The notes: generated from the letters alone by a model not told the origin. Positions 33,445 to 42,689 are shown, counted from the stretch's first letter. The stretch is 64,000 nt of DNA from Ralstonia mannitolilytica (GCF_905397375.1 NZ_CAJPVG010000004.1:1-64000), one strand, 5' to 3'. Translations and numbers: made by a program.

Positions 33445-35571
33445 ATGGACGATCAATTGCCGCCGAACTCGTCGCCATCATCGCCCGCCTCCAGCGCGCC
33501 ACCCGCTGCCCAGCTTCCTGCCGATCCGCCTGTCGTGGTGGTCACGCGCCCGCGTGCGCAGGCGCCCATGCTGGTGGCGGCGCTCGAGCGCCACGGCTTG
33601 CGCACGCACCAGTTCCCGCTGCTCGACATCGCACCGACGCCGAACCTGGACGACTTGCGCGCGGCGCTGGGTGACCCGTCCCGCTATGCGCTCGTTGTAT
33701 TTGTCAGCCCAAACGCCGTGCAGCAGGCGTTTGCTGCCATGCCCGAGGGCTACCGGTGGCCTCAGGAAGTGCCGGTGGCCGTTGTCGGACCAGCGAGCGC
33801 CCAGGCACTGGCCGCCCATGGCGTTGCGCCGCCCGCGCATCGCGTGATCCAACCCGACACGCACGCCGACGATGCCCGGCAGGATTCGGAGGCGCTGTAT
33901 GGGCGGCTCGACGTGCCGTCCCTGCACGGCCGCGAGGTGCTGATCGTGCGCGGCAACGGCGGGCGCGAATGGCTGGCCGATCAGCTGCGCGAAGCCGGCG
34001 CATCGGTTCGCACGGTGGAGGCGTATCGGCGCAGTGTGCCCGCGCCTGATGCCGCGGCGTGGCTGGCGTTGCGCGCCGTGCTCTCGCGTCGCCACGCGTG
34101 GACGCTCACCAGCTCAGAAGCCGTTCGCAATCTCGATGAGCTGGCCCGCGCCAACCTGTCGCCGCCGGACCTCGATACGCTGCATGGCGCGCCATGCTTC
34201 GCTTCGCATGCGCGCATCGTCGAACAGGCGAAATCACTGGGTTTCCGCGACGTCACCCTTACCGGGGCCGGCGATGATCGCCTGCTCGCCAGCGTGCTGG
34301 CCTGGGCCGGGCCCGTGTCGGTACCGGTGCCCGTGCCGGCCGCTGCAGAATCGAACATTCCTTCTTCCTCATCCACCGTGACGCACACTCCCGTTCCCTC
34401 GTCCGCTCCTGCGCCGGCACCCGCCCCGACATCGGGCGCCACGCCGGCGGCGGACAAACCCAGCCCCGCTCCCGCACCGTTCGCGCCCAGCATGACCGTC
34501 AACCATGCGCCGCGCCGTGGCGGCTGGCTGATCTGGGTGGTGCTGGTGATCGTGGTGGTGGCGGTGGCTGCGCTGCAGGTGCGCAACGAACGCTTGGCAC
34601 GCGACATCCGCCAGCGCGCGCAGCAGAACGAAGCGCTGGCGCAGGAGATGCGCGTGCTTTCGCGTGCCGACCAGGATGCCGTCGCGCAACTGCAGCAAAA
34701 GTTCGGCGCGCTCGATGCCCGCACGACCGAAACGCGCGACCGGCAGACTGCCCTCGAGCAAGCCAATCAAGACCTGCTGCGCAACCGCGACGACTGGCAG
34801 CGCGCCGAGATTCAACGCTCACTGGAGGTCGCGGCGGAGCAACTGCAGTTGACGGGCAATGCGGCGGGCGCGCTGACTGCGCTGCAAGCCGTCGAAGCGC
34901 GTCTGGCTGCCCTCGACAAGCCGCCGTTCAACGCCGTGCGCCGCGCGGTTTCGCGGGATATCGCCAAGCTCAAGGCGATGCCGTCGCTCGACCTGTCGGG
35001 CGCGGCGCTGCGGTTGGACGACGCCATCAACGCGATCGATACGCTGCCTGTTCTGGCTTCGGCCCAGCCGCTGGATGCAGAACGTGCCGCGCAGGAGAGG
35101 CCGCGCGAGCCGGCAGCAAAATCCACCGGACATGCGAAGGCGCACGCGGCTGCGGCATCGGCTCCCGGCGCGTCTGAGCAGGCCGCTGCCGGCTGGTCTG
35201 CCGGCGTGCGCACCTGGTGGTACCGGCTCTGGGACGACGTGCGCGGTGAACTCGGCCAGATCGTGCAGGTGCGCCGCGTCGACCAGCCCGAGGCGTTGCT
35301 GCTCTCGTCCGACCAGGAGTGGTTCCTGCGCGAGAACCTCAAGCTGCGGCTCATGAACGCGCGCCTCGCGCTGCTTTCCCGCAACGACGCCGTCTTCCGT
35401 GCCGATCTGGCGCGCGCCGATACGCTGCTCTCGCACTATTTCGACACGAAGTCGGCGCAGGTGACGGCGGTCCAGAACCAGTTGACGCAAGTGCGTGCCG
35501 CGGTCGGCACGCTGCAGGTGCCGACGCTGGCTGAGAGCCTGGCGGCCGTGCGCGGCCAGGGCAAGGAGTGA
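33445..35571 (+). CDS. hemDX: Fused uroporphyrinogen-III synthase and HemX
   Basis: One 708-residue protein joins two haem-pathway parts. Residues ~30-285 are uroporphyrinogen-III synthase (VVVVTRPRAQAPML, FVSPNAVQQAF, LIVRGNGGREWLADQL, TLTSSEAVRNL). A Pro/Ala/Ser-rich linker (~290-350) leads to one membrane helix (~359-378). The HemX part follows, with a coiled coil and the WFLRENLKLRLMNARLALLSR signature. The fusion would tether HemD to the inner membrane near HemY. Its stop overlaps the hemY ribosome site. Confidence 0.93.
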   Translation: MDDQLPPNSSPSSPASSAPPAAQLPADPPVVVVTRPRAQAPMLVAALERHGLRTHQFPLLDIAPTPNLDDLRAALGDPSRYALVVFVSPNAVQQAFAAMPEGYRWPQEVPVAVVGPASAQALAAHGVAPPAHRVIQPDTHADDARQDSEALYGRLDVPSLHGREVLIVRGNGGREWLADQLREAGASVRTVEAYRRSVPAPDAAAWLALRAVLSRRHAWTLTSSEAVRNLDELARANLSPPDLDTLHGAPCFASHARIVEQAKSLGFRDVTLTGAGDDRLLASVLAWAGPVSVPVPVPAAAESNIPSSSSTVTHTPVPSSAPAPAPAPTSGATPAADKPSPAPAPFAPSMTVNHAPRRGGWLIWVVLVIVVVAVAALQVRNERLARDIRQRAQQNEALAQEMRVLSRADQDAVAQLQQKFGALDARTTETRDRQTALEQANQDLLRNRDDWQRAEIQRSLEVAAEQLQLTGNAAGALTALQAVEARLAALDKPPFNAVRRAVSRDIAKLKAMPSLDLSGAALRLDDAINAIDTLPVLASAQPLDAERAAQERPREPAAKSTGHAKAHAAAASAPGASEQAAAGWSAGVRTWWYRLWDDVRGELGQIVQVRRVDQPEALLLSSDQEWFLRENLKLRLMNARLALLSRNDAVFRADLARADTLLSHYFDTKSAQVTAVQNQLTQVRAAVGTLQVPTLAESLAAVRGQGKE

Positions 35572-35573
35572 GT

Positions 35574-36767
35574 ATGCGCTGGGTATTCTGGGTCGCGCTC
35601 CTGTTTGCCGCCGCTGTCGGACTGGCGCTCTTTACCGAACTGAACCTGAGCAACGTGGTGCTCTTCTACCCGCCGTACCGGGTGGAAATGTCGCTCAACT
35701 TCGTCTTGGCGGCGTTGCTGCTGACGTTCGTGGTGCTGCATCTGCTGATGCGGGTGTTTCATCACGTCGCGGGCATGCCGGCGCGGGCGGCCGCCTACCG
35801 CGAGCGCAACCGGATCCTGAAGGCGTCCGCCGCGCTGCGTGAAGCGATGGAAAGCCTGTTTGCCGGCCGCTTTGGGCGCGCCGAGCGCCTTGCGCGCGAA
35901 GCGCAGGCCTGGGAGCCACAACGCGAGACAGCGGCCCTGATCGGGGCTCGTGCCGCACACCGCATGCAGGAAACCGAGCGCCGCGACGCCTGGATGGCCG
36001 AGGTCGTCTCGCCGGATCGCGAGCAGGCCAAGCTCGTATCGATGGCCGAGCTGCTCGTCGATGCGCGCGATGCGGAAGGCGCGCTCGAGAAGATCGCGCA
36101 ACTGCAATCGCAGGGTGCGCGCCAGATTCACGCGCAACGCATCGCACTGCGCGCGCACCAGCACCTGAAGAACTGGAGCGAGGTGCTGCGCCTAACGCGC
36201 GCACTGGAAAAGCGCAACGCGATTCACTCGGTGCTGGCGGCGCGTCTCAAGCAGATGGCGTGCGAAACGCTGCTGGCCGAGCGCCGCCATGACGCCGATG
36301 CCCTCAACAGCTTCTGGCGCGAGTTGACCACCGAAGAACGCCGCTCGCCGCGCATTGCGTCCCAGGCCGCGCTGTACTTTGCGCAGTTGGGCCGCACCGA
36401 GGATGCCAAGCGCATTGTCGAAGACGGGTTGAAGACGCACTGGGACGGCCGCCTGATCCGCCGCTATGCCGACTGCGCGGTGCCCGGGAAGGCATTGCCG
36501 CTCATCCAGCAGGCCGAGAAATGGCTGGCGCAACATCCCGTGGACGCCGACCTGTTCTACACGCTCGGCATGCTGTGCTTCAAGGAGCAGCTCTGGGGCA
36601 AGGCCCAGTCGAACCTGGACGCGGCCTTGAAGTACGCCGATGCCGACCATTCCGGCAACCTGTGCGCGCATGCGCATCTGGCGCTCGCGCAGATGTACGA
36701 GCAGACCGAACGGCTGGAAGAGGCCCAGCGCCACTACCGGCAGAGTGCCTTGCTGGCCGTCAAATAG
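35574..36767 (+). CDS. hemY: HemY-type inner-membrane TPR protein
   Basis: A 397-residue protein with two N-terminal membrane helices (about residues 3-22 and 43-62) and a TPR-like domain (FYTLGMLCFKEQLWGKAQSNLDAAL, AHAHLALAQMYEQTERLEEAQRHY). It is the proteobacterial 'HemY' linked to haem synthesis, not the protoporphyrinogen oxidase of the same name. AAGGAG ends 5 bases before the ATG, overlapping the hemDX stop; a GTG 6 bases earlier is less likely. It converges on the cytochrome b561 gene 23 bases away. Confidence 0.92.
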   Translation: MRWVFWVALLFAAAVGLALFTELNLSNVVLFYPPYRVEMSLNFVLAALLLTFVVLHLLMRVFHHVAGMPARAAAYRERNRILKASAALREAMESLFAGRFGRAERLAREAQAWEPQRETAALIGARAAHRMQETERRDAWMAEVVSPDREQAKLVSMAELLVDARDAEGALEKIAQLQSQGARQIHAQRIALRAHQHLKNWSEVLRLTRALEKRNAIHSVLAARLKQMACETLLAERRHDADALNSFWRELTTEERRSPRIASQAALYFAQLGRTEDAKRIVEDGLKTHWDGRLIRRYADCAVPGKALPLIQQAEKWLAQHPVDADLFYTLGMLCFKEQLWGKAQSNLDAALKYADADHSGNLCAHAHLALAQMYEQTERLEEAQRHYRQSALLAVK

Positions 36768-36790
36768 GCGGACGGCGTGCGGAGCGTGCG

Positions 36791-37324
36791 TCAGTCGTGG
36801 CGCCGCTTCTTGCCGGTGAGCATTGCGAGGATGAGGTTGTCCTTGTGTACTACGCTCATGACGATGGCTGCGCTCACGTGCAGCACCACCAGCGCCAGAA
36901 GCGCGTACGCGGCCCAGGCATGCAGAACGATGGGCCAGTCCTCGCCCCAGAATGCATCGAGGCGCGATAGCCAGCCCGTGGCGGTGAGCGCGGCGACGAG
37001 GCCCCACATTGCCAGCATCCCCAGCGCGCCGAGCGGGTTGTGGCTGGCGAACTTCATCGGGGTGCGCGTGCGCAGCGAGGCAAGATAGCCGCGCAACGTC
37101 GATACGCGCGGCCACCATGCGGCAAACCGTGCGTTCCGGCTGCCTACCACACCCCACACCAGCCGCGCCGCGACCAGCGCGGCAGCGGCATAGCCGAGAT
37201 TGCGGTGCAAGGGGCCGCCCGAATCTTCAAACAGATTCCACAGCACCAGTGCCGCCACGCTCCAATGCGTGAGGCGGACGACGGCATCCCACGCCGGCGC
37301 GGGCGTGGGCGATTCCTGCGTCAC
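36791..37324 (-). CDS. Cytochrome b561-family membrane protein
   Basis: A 177-residue protein with four membrane helices and the haem-binding histidines of Ni-Fe hydrogenase-type or b561 cytochromes (VVRLTHWSVAALVLWN, VLHAWAAYALLALVVLHVSAA). It probably transfers electrons in the inner membrane; the partner is unknown. The start is GTG at 37324, 4 bases after the PepSY gene stop, with AAGG close upstream, so the two are co-translated. Confidence 0.88.
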   Translation of the reverse strand: MTQESPTPAPAWDAVVRLTHWSVAALVLWNLFEDSGGPLHRNLGYAAAALVAARLVWGVVGSRNARFAAWWPRVSTLRGYLASLRTRTPMKFASHNPLGALGMLAMWGLVAALTATGWLSRLDAFWGEDWPIVLHAWAAYALLALVVLHVSAAIVMSVVHKDNLILAMLTGKKRRHD

Positions 37325-37328
37325 GGCC

Positions 37329-37595
37329 TTATTTCTCGATCTCGGATTTCACGACTTCCAGGGTCTTGGTGTCGTAGTAGATCTCGACTTTCTTGCCGTC
37401 CTTGTTGGTGCCGTAGATTTCGTAGCAGTTGCCGTCGACCTTGAACTTCTTGATGTTGTAGCCCTCGGCCTTGATCTTGGCCTGCGCTTCGGCCTCGGGC
37501 ATCCATTCGTTCTTCGGGTGCTTGGCGCACTTGGCGCTGGCCAGCGCGCTGGTGGAGCAGGCAATGGCCAGGGCCGCGACGGTGATCTTCAGCAT
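37329..37595 (-). CDS. Exported PepSY-domain protein
   Basis: An 88-residue periplasmic protein. The signal peptide (residues 1-20, ending STSALASA) is followed by one PepSY-like fold (MPEAEAQAKIKAEGYNIKKF, then YEIYGTNKDGKKVEIYYD). Two cysteines (in AKCAKHP and GNCYEI) may pair. It is often found before a cytochrome b561 gene, as here; together they may form a small periplasmic redox module. That role is inferred. Confidence 0.85.
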   Translation of the reverse strand: MLKITVAALAIACSTSALASAKCAKHPKNEWMPEAEAQAKIKAEGYNIKKFKVDGNCYEIYGTNKDGKKVEIYYDTKTLEVVKSEIEK

Positions 37596-37709
37596 GCGGT
37601 CTCCTCGTTGAGGGTTCAGGGAGAACGCAGTCTGGGCCAGTCGAGAATGATTCGCAATACGGGATTTCCGCCAGGGGCGGCGGCGCTGTAATGCGATGGA
37701 AAGGAAGAC

Positions 37710-37738
37710 GCGCCACCGCTATCGTGAGGCGGTGGCGC
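37710..37738 (-). terminator. Hairpin after the ACS-family MFS gene
   Basis: A perfect 10-bp stem (GCGCCACCGC/GCGGTGGCGC, 9-base loop) lies 16 bases beyond the MFS stop on the minus strand and is followed there by pyrimidine-rich GTCTTCCTTTCC. It is a probable terminator of the ALDH-SDR-MFS operon. The rest of 37596-37753 holds no gene. Confidence 0.6.
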
Positions 37739-37753
37739 GGATCTGCCCCGGGG

Positions 37754-39085
37754 TTACTTGTTGACCGTCCGCGCGGGCACCGAGAGCGTCAGGGCCGCGC
37801 CCAGCACCATCGAGGCCGCCAGCATGTACATGCCCGAATCGGTGCTCTGCGTGGCGTCCTTGAGCCAGCCGACGGCGTAGGGGCTCAGGAAGCCCGCCAG
37901 GTTGCCCAGCGAGTTGATCAGCGCAATACCGGCCGCGGCGCCCGTGCCCGCCAGGAAGGCGGTTGGCAGGCTCCAGAACAGCGGCAGCGTGGTCAGGATG
38001 CCCATGGTGCCCAGCGTGAGCGCGGCCATGGCAAGCGTCGTGTTGGTGTGCCACACGGCCGACAGCACCAGCCCCACCGCGCCCGCAACGGCCGGAATGG
38101 CAATGTGCCAGCGCCGTTCGCGTGTGCGGTCTGCGCTGCGGGCGACCAGGATCATGGCGACGACCGCCGCGCCGTACGGAATGGCCGTCAGCAGCCCCAC
38201 CGAGAACGGATCGGCCACGCCCGTCTGCTTGATCAGCGTCGGCAGCCAGAAGCTCACGCCGTACAGTCCCATCACGAAAGTGAAGTAGATCAGGCTCATC
38301 AGCCACACGCGCGGGCTGGACAGCACGGTGCCGATGGGCGGGTCTTCCTTTTCGGCGTCTTCCGCGGCGATGTTGCGGGCGAGCAGGGCCTTCTCATCGT
38401 CGGTCAGCCACTTGGCGTGCGCGATGCGGTCATCCAGATAGAACAGCACGATGATGCCCACGATGACCGACGGAAGACCTTCGATCAGGAACATCCATTG
38501 CCAGCCGGCCAGGCCCTGGACGCCGGCAAACGTCTTCATCGCCCAGCCAGAGAGCGGCCCGCCAATCACGCCGGACAGTGCCACTGCCGTCATGAAGAAG
38601 GTGGTGGTCCGTCCGCGCCGGTGTGCCGGATACCAGTAAGTGAGGTACAGGATGATGCCCGGGAAGAAGCCCGCTTCGGCCAGCCCCAGCAGGAAGCGCA
38701 TCACGTAGAACATGGCCGGCGTGGTCACGAACATCATGGCCGCCGAGATGATGCCCCACGAGATCATGATCCGCGCGATCCACAGGCGCGCTCCCACGCG
38801 GTGGAGGATCACGTTGCTCGGCACCTCGAACAGGAAGTAGCCGATAAAGAAGATGCCCGCACCGAGCCCGTAGACGGTCTCGCTGAACTTCAGGTCGTTG
38901 AGCATCTGCAGCTTGGCAAAGCCAACGTTCACGCGGTCCAGATACGCCACCACGTAGCACAGCAACAGGAACGGAACCAGGCGCCAGCTCACCTTGCGGT
39001 AAGTGGCCTCTTCGAATGCGCTTGCGGACTGCGGCGGCAACGTGCCTGCGCCGCCAACCGGTGAGGGTGGGGTGGTGGTGGCCAT
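37754..39085 (-). CDS. MFS transporter, anion:cation symporter (ACS) family
   Basis: A 443-residue, 12-helix importer of organic anions such as tartrate, phthalate or sugar acids. Family features are YLDRVNVGFAKLQM in helix 1, GYFLFEVPSNVIL, and LLGLAEAGFFPGIILYL with the ACS motif in helix 4. It lies at the end of an operon with an SDR and an aldehyde dehydrogenase, so it most likely imports their substrate, which I cannot name. Confidence 0.9.
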   Translation of the reverse strand: MATTTPPSPVGGAGTLPPQSASAFEEATYRKVSWRLVPFLLLCYVVAYLDRVNVGFAKLQMLNDLKFSETVYGLGAGIFFIGYFLFEVPSNVILHRVGARLWIARIMISWGIISAAMMFVTTPAMFYVMRFLLGLAEAGFFPGIILYLTYWYPAHRRGRTTTFFMTAVALSGVIGGPLSGWAMKTFAGVQGLAGWQWMFLIEGLPSVIVGIIVLFYLDDRIAHAKWLTDDEKALLARNIAAEDAEKEDPPIGTVLSSPRVWLMSLIYFTFVMGLYGVSFWLPTLIKQTGVADPFSVGLLTAIPYGAAVVAMILVARSADRTRERRWHIAIPAVAGAVGLVLSAVWHTNTTLAMAALTLGTMGILTTLPLFWSLPTAFLAGTGAAAGIALINSLGNLAGFLSPYAVGWLKDATQSTDSGMYMLAASMVLGAALTLSVPARTVNK

Positions 39086-39209
39086 CGGGTCTCCTTGTGT
39101 TGTTGTGAGCTCAGGCCGAGGAATGCCTCGTCACCAACCTCGGCCCGGAAAACCGCCACCGCATTCTGCGCTCGTCGGCGCGTGCCGCCAAGCGTTTGCG
39201 GGTCAGGGC

Positions 39210-39968
39210 TTACACGCAGCGCCCGCCATCCACCTCGAGGCACGTGCCGGTGATGAACTCGGCTTCGTCCGAGGCCAGGTACAGGCACGCATTGGCCACA
39301 TCCTGCGGCGTGGACAGGCGCCCCATCGGGATCGTCGCCAGAAAGCGGGCGCGGTTCTCGGGCGTGTCGGGCATGCCCATGAACTGTTCGATGAGGCCGG
39401 TCGCGCCCATCACGGGGTTCACGCAGTTCACGCGGATCTTGTCCGGCCCCAGCTCCGCGGCCATCGCCTTGCTGGCCGTGATGACGGCGCCTTTGCTCGC
39501 GTTGTACCAGACCAGTCCGGGCCGCGGCCGGATGCCGGCGGTGGACGCCACATTGACGAACACGCCGCCGCCGCGTGCACGGAAGTGCGGCACCATGTGG
39601 TGCGCCGTCCAGTAGACGCTCTTCACGTTGACGGCCATCACGCGGTCGAACTCGGCCTCGGTGATCTCCAGGATCGGCTTGTTCCTGTGTGTGGTGCCGG
39701 CGTTGTTCACGACGATGTGCAGGTCGCCATAGCGCGCCAGCGTGGCGCCGAGGAGCTTGGCCACGGAATCGCCATCGGACACGTCGGCCTGTACGAAGTG
39801 CGCGTTGCCGCCGGCCACGCGGATGGCGCTGGCGACGCGCTCGCCGGCTTCGGCGTTCAGGTCATTGACAATGACGCGGGCGCCTTCGCGGGCAAAGGTG
39901 TTGGCGATGCCCTCGCCGAAACCCGAACCCGCGCCCGTGACGATGGCGATCTTGCCGGCAAGCCGCAT
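39210..39968 (-). CDS. Short-chain dehydrogenase/reductase
   Basis: A 252-residue classical SDR: cofactor motif TGAGSGFGEG (11-20), NNAG (88-91), catalytic Ser142, Tyr155 and Lys159 (YNASK), and a C-terminal TGTCLEVDGGRCV. The residue after the second strand (D36 in VNDLN) suggests NAD preference. It lies 34 bases after the aldehyde dehydrogenase, so the pair could oxidise an alcohol to an acid through the aldehyde. The exact substrate is unknown. Confidence 0.9.
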   Translation of the reverse strand: MRLAGKIAIVTGAGSGFGEGIANTFAREGARVIVNDLNAEAGERVASAIRVAGGNAHFVQADVSDGDSVAKLLGATLARYGDLHIVVNNAGTTHRNKPILEITEAEFDRVMAVNVKSVYWTAHHMVPHFRARGGGVFVNVASTAGIRPRPGLVWYNASKGAVITASKAMAAELGPDKIRVNCVNPVMGATGLIEQFMGMPDTPENRARFLATIPMGRLSTPQDVANACLYLASDEAEFITGTCLEVDGGRCV

Positions 39969-40002
39969 GGTGTCTCCTCGTGTTGTCTGCGTTGTAGGTG
40001 TG

Positions 40003-41439
40003 TCAGCCGTGGCGGATGGCGATGGTCTTCAGCATTGTGAAGCCGTACAGCGCCTCGAAGCCTTTCTCGCGGCCGTGGCCGGATTGGCCCGTGCCGCCGA
40101 AGGGCAGCTCCACGCCGCCGCCCGCGCCGTAGTTGTTGATGAAGACCTGGCCCGCCTTCAGCTTGCGCGCCAGGCGCATCTGCCGGGCACCGTCCAGCGT
40201 CCACACGCCGGCGACCAGGCCGTACGGCGTGCCGTTGGCCAGTGCCAGCGCCTCGGCTTCCGTATCGAACGGCATCGCGGCGAGCAGCGGGCCGAACACT
40301 TCTTCCTGCGCCAGGCGGTGCGTGTGCGGCACGTCGCGCAGCAGCATCGGCGCCTGGTAGTAGCCGGTTTCCGGCGCCTCCGGGACGATCTGCCCCTGCG
40401 CCATCACCGGGATGTGGGCGTGCTGCGCATCCGAGACGAAATCCCACACGCGCTGCTGCTGCTTCGGGTTGATGAGCGGGCCGCAGTCAAGGTCCAGCGA
40501 CGACGGGCCGACCTTGATGGCTTCGAACACCGTCGCCAGGCGGTCCAGTACTGTTTCATAGACGCTGCGCTCGATGAGCACGCGGCTGCCGGCCGAGCAC
40601 GTCTGCCCGGCGTTCTGCACGATACCGTTCACCACGGCCGGGATCGCCGCTTCCAGATCGGCATCCGCAAAGAGAACCTGCGGAGACTTGCCGCCGAGTT
40701 CCAGCGTCACTGGCACGTGGTTTTCGGCCGCCGCGCGCGCGATGGCCTTGCCGGTTTCCGGCGACCCGGTGAACGACATGTGGTTGATGCCCGGATGCGC
40801 TGCCAGCGCCGCGCCGGCCTCATGGCCGTAGCCGGTCACGATGTTGAGCGCGCCATCGGGCAGCCCGGCCTCGGCGGCCAGCTCTGCCACGCGCAGGATG
40901 GACAGGCACGCGTCTTCGGCCGGCTTGACCACGCACGCATTGCCCGCGGCCAAGGCGGCCCCCACGCTGCGGCCGAAGATCTGCATCGGGTAGTTCCACG
41001 GGATGATGTGCGCCGTCACGCCATGCGGCTCGCGCACCGTCAGCACCGTCGTATCAGCCGGATAGGGGATCGTCTGGCCGTGCAACTTGTCCGCCGCACC
41101 GGCGTAGAACTCGAAGTAACGGGCGACGGCACGGGCGTCGGCGCGGGCCTGGCGCATCGGCTTGCCGGTGTCGCGGGCTTCCAGGCGGGCGAGTTCTTCT
41201 TCGTGATCGGCCAGGCGCAGCGCCACGCGCATGAGCAGGCGGCCGCGCTCGGCCGGGCTCAGCTGGCCCCACACGCCGTCAAAGGCACGCCGGGCGGCGT
41301 GCACGGCCACGTTGATGTCGGTGGCGTTGCCGCGTGCAATCTCGGCAAAGGACTGGCCATCGGACGGATCGAACACTTTGATGCGCATGCCCGAATCGGG
41401 CGACATCAGGCGGTTGGCGATGAAGTGCTGGGCGTGCAT
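40003..41439 (-). CDS. Aldehyde dehydrogenase family protein
   Basis: NAD(P)-dependent aldehyde oxidation. The 478-residue enzyme has IIPWNYPMQIFG, the Rossmann loop FTGSPETGKAIA, the catalytic Glu in VTLELGGKSPQ and the catalytic Cys in GQTCSAGSRV. I start it at ATG 41439 (MHAQHFIANRL); the frame is open 50 codons further but overlaps the ppa promoter region. It is first gene of the operon with the SDR and ACS transporter and diverges from ppa. Confidence 0.92.
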   Translation of the reverse strand: MHAQHFIANRLMSPDSGMRIKVFDPSDGQSFAEIARGNATDINVAVHAARRAFDGVWGQLSPAERGRLLMRVALRLADHEEELARLEARDTGKPMRQARADARAVARYFEFYAGAADKLHGQTIPYPADTTVLTVREPHGVTAHIIPWNYPMQIFGRSVGAALAAGNACVVKPAEDACLSILRVAELAAEAGLPDGALNIVTGYGHEAGAALAAHPGINHMSFTGSPETGKAIARAAAENHVPVTLELGGKSPQVLFADADLEAAIPAVVNGIVQNAGQTCSAGSRVLIERSVYETVLDRLATVFEAIKVGPSSLDLDCGPLINPKQQQRVWDFVSDAQHAHIPVMAQGQIVPEAPETGYYQAPMLLRDVPHTHRLAQEEVFGPLLAAMPFDTEAEALALANGTPYGLVAGVWTLDGARQMRLARKLKAGQVFINNYGAGGGVELPFGGTGQSGHGREKGFEALYGFTMLKTIAIRHG

Positions 41440-41517
41440 GGGGGGGTTCCTGCAGAAGATCGGCAACGCACGATTCTCGCACGGGCACAGCGGGGCGGGC
41501 AGCCGGTAGTCAGGGGC

Positions 41518-41523
41518 TATAAT
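41518..41523 (+). promoter_or_regulatory. Consensus -10 box of ppa
   Basis: A perfect TATAAT in GC-rich sequence, 80 bases before the ppa ATG. No clear -35 element at 17 bases. Confidence 0.5.
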
Positions 41524-41603
41524 GCCCGCCGACAGTTTTTCACGCTTCTTTTCAACCCTCTGCGCCGCGTTTCTACGCACTTCGCGCATTCCGGAGCATT
41601 TCC

Positions 41604-42131
41604 ATGAGCTTCAACAACGTCTCGCCGGGCAAGGACATCCCCAACGATTTCAACGTCATCATCGAGATTCCGGCGCAGAGCGACCCGGTCAAGTATGAAG
41701 CCGACAAGGAAACGGGCATGCTGCACGTCGACCGCTTCGTCGGCACCGGCATGCGCTACCCGGCCAACTACGGCTTCATCCCGCAGACCCTGTCGGGCGA
41801 TGGCGACCCCGTGGACGTGCTGGTTGTCACGCCGTTCCCGCTGATCCACGGCTGCGTTGTCCGCTGCCGCGCGCTCGGCATGCTGAAGATGACGGATGAA
41901 TCGGGCGTCGACGCCAAGCTGGTGGCCGTGCCGGTCAACAAGCTGAGCCCCGCTACCGCCCACATGACCGACCTGTCCGACATCGGCCAGAACCTGCTGG
42001 ACCAGATCAAGCACTTCTTCGAGAACTACAAGGCGCTCGAAGCCGGCAAGTGGGTCAAGGTCGAAGGCTGGGGCGGCATCGAAGAAGCCCATAAGGAAAT
42101 CGTCGACGGCGTGGCCAACTATAAGAAGTAA
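41604..42131 (+). CDS. ppa: Inorganic pyrophosphatase
   Basis: Soluble family I enzyme hydrolysing pyrophosphate, which drives biosynthesis. The 175-residue protein includes EIPAQSDPVKYEADKETG, YPANYGFIPQT, the metal-binding DGDPVDVLV signature and KVEGW near the end, as in E. coli Ppa. It has its own -10 box and strong terminator, so it is probably monocistronic. Confidence 0.98.
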   Translation: MSFNNVSPGKDIPNDFNVIIEIPAQSDPVKYEADKETGMLHVDRFVGTGMRYPANYGFIPQTLSGDGDPVDVLVVTPFPLIHGCVVRCRALGMLKMTDESGVDAKLVAVPVNKLSPATAHMTDLSDIGQNLLDQIKHFFENYKALEAGKWVKVEGWGGIEEAHKEIVDGVANYKK

Positions 42132-42167
42132 GCCACTTCCGGTTTTTGCCGTACGGCTTGTCCGACA

Positions 42168-42203
42168 AATCCCGGCCTCCGAAAGGAGGGCCGGGATTTT
42201 TTC
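42168..42203 (+). terminator. Strong terminator after ppa
   Basis: GC-rich stem CCCGGC(C)TCC/GGAGGGCCGGG with a GAAA tetraloop and one bulged base (42171-42195), followed by ATTTTTT. It lies 40 bases past the ppa stop. Confidence 0.9.
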
Positions 42204-42298
42204 ATGGCAGCGACGCACCGATGGCGCAGCCGGAGCGCCGTCGAGGCCCGTCGGACCGCCATCTGCGCCGATCGGGGATGAACCATGCGAATCTCGAT

Positions 42299-42322
42299 GA
42301 TTATGTCGATTTATGCATAATC
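42299..42322. promoter_or_regulatory. AT-rich dyad before a small exported protein gene
   Basis: GATTATG (42299-42305) and CATAATC (42316-42322) form a 7-bp dyad, and the centre-right contains the 10-base palindrome TTATGCATAA (42311-42320). The island is AT-rich in a GC-rich context and lies about 110 bases before the small gene at 42430. It is a candidate operator or promoter; no regulator is adjacent. Confidence 0.35.
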
Positions 42323-42429
42323 GAGTCGCGTAATGGCGCTATACAGAGATTTAAGTAACGCTCATTTGCTCGCGGGAAACGAGCCCTCTAGACTCCCCGT
42401 CAAGTTTGACTCCAACCCCTGGTATTGCG

Positions 42430-42618
42430 ATGTTGAACAAGACCGTTGTCGTTCCCGTCCTCTCCGCTGCTGCCATGGCCGCGTTCACGGTGTGGGCGCT
42501 GCTCGTCGGTCCGCCAGACAGCGCACATGCCGGCGAACGTGCTGTTGCGTCGACCACCGCGGCCGCTCCTGACGGGGCGCATTGTGTGATCGCCCAGCAA
42601 CAGCCTGCGGCCCACTGA
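42430..42618 (+). CDS. Small exported or membrane-anchored protein, unknown
   Basis: A 62-residue frame starting MLNKTVVVPVLSAAAMAAF, with one hydrophobic segment (about 5-25) and a possible cleavage after DSAHA. The polar Ala-rich tail contains a single cysteine. GC bias at third positions supports coding, but no clear ribosome site is seen (a TTG start at 42406 is also open). I do not recognise it. Confidence 0.45.
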   Translation: MLNKTVVVPVLSAAAMAAFTVWALLVGPPDSAHAGERAVASTTAAAPDGAHCVIAQQQPAAH

Positions 42619-42689
42619 ATTGACCTCCAGCGTCCGCCGTTCGCGCGGACGCGGTCTTTCCACTTCTGCTGTTCTTCCGCCGCACGGCC

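Noticed and set aside
42146..42358. 70-codon frame after ppa
   Set aside because: Runs through the ppa terminator stem and the AT-rich dyad; translation is not protein-like.
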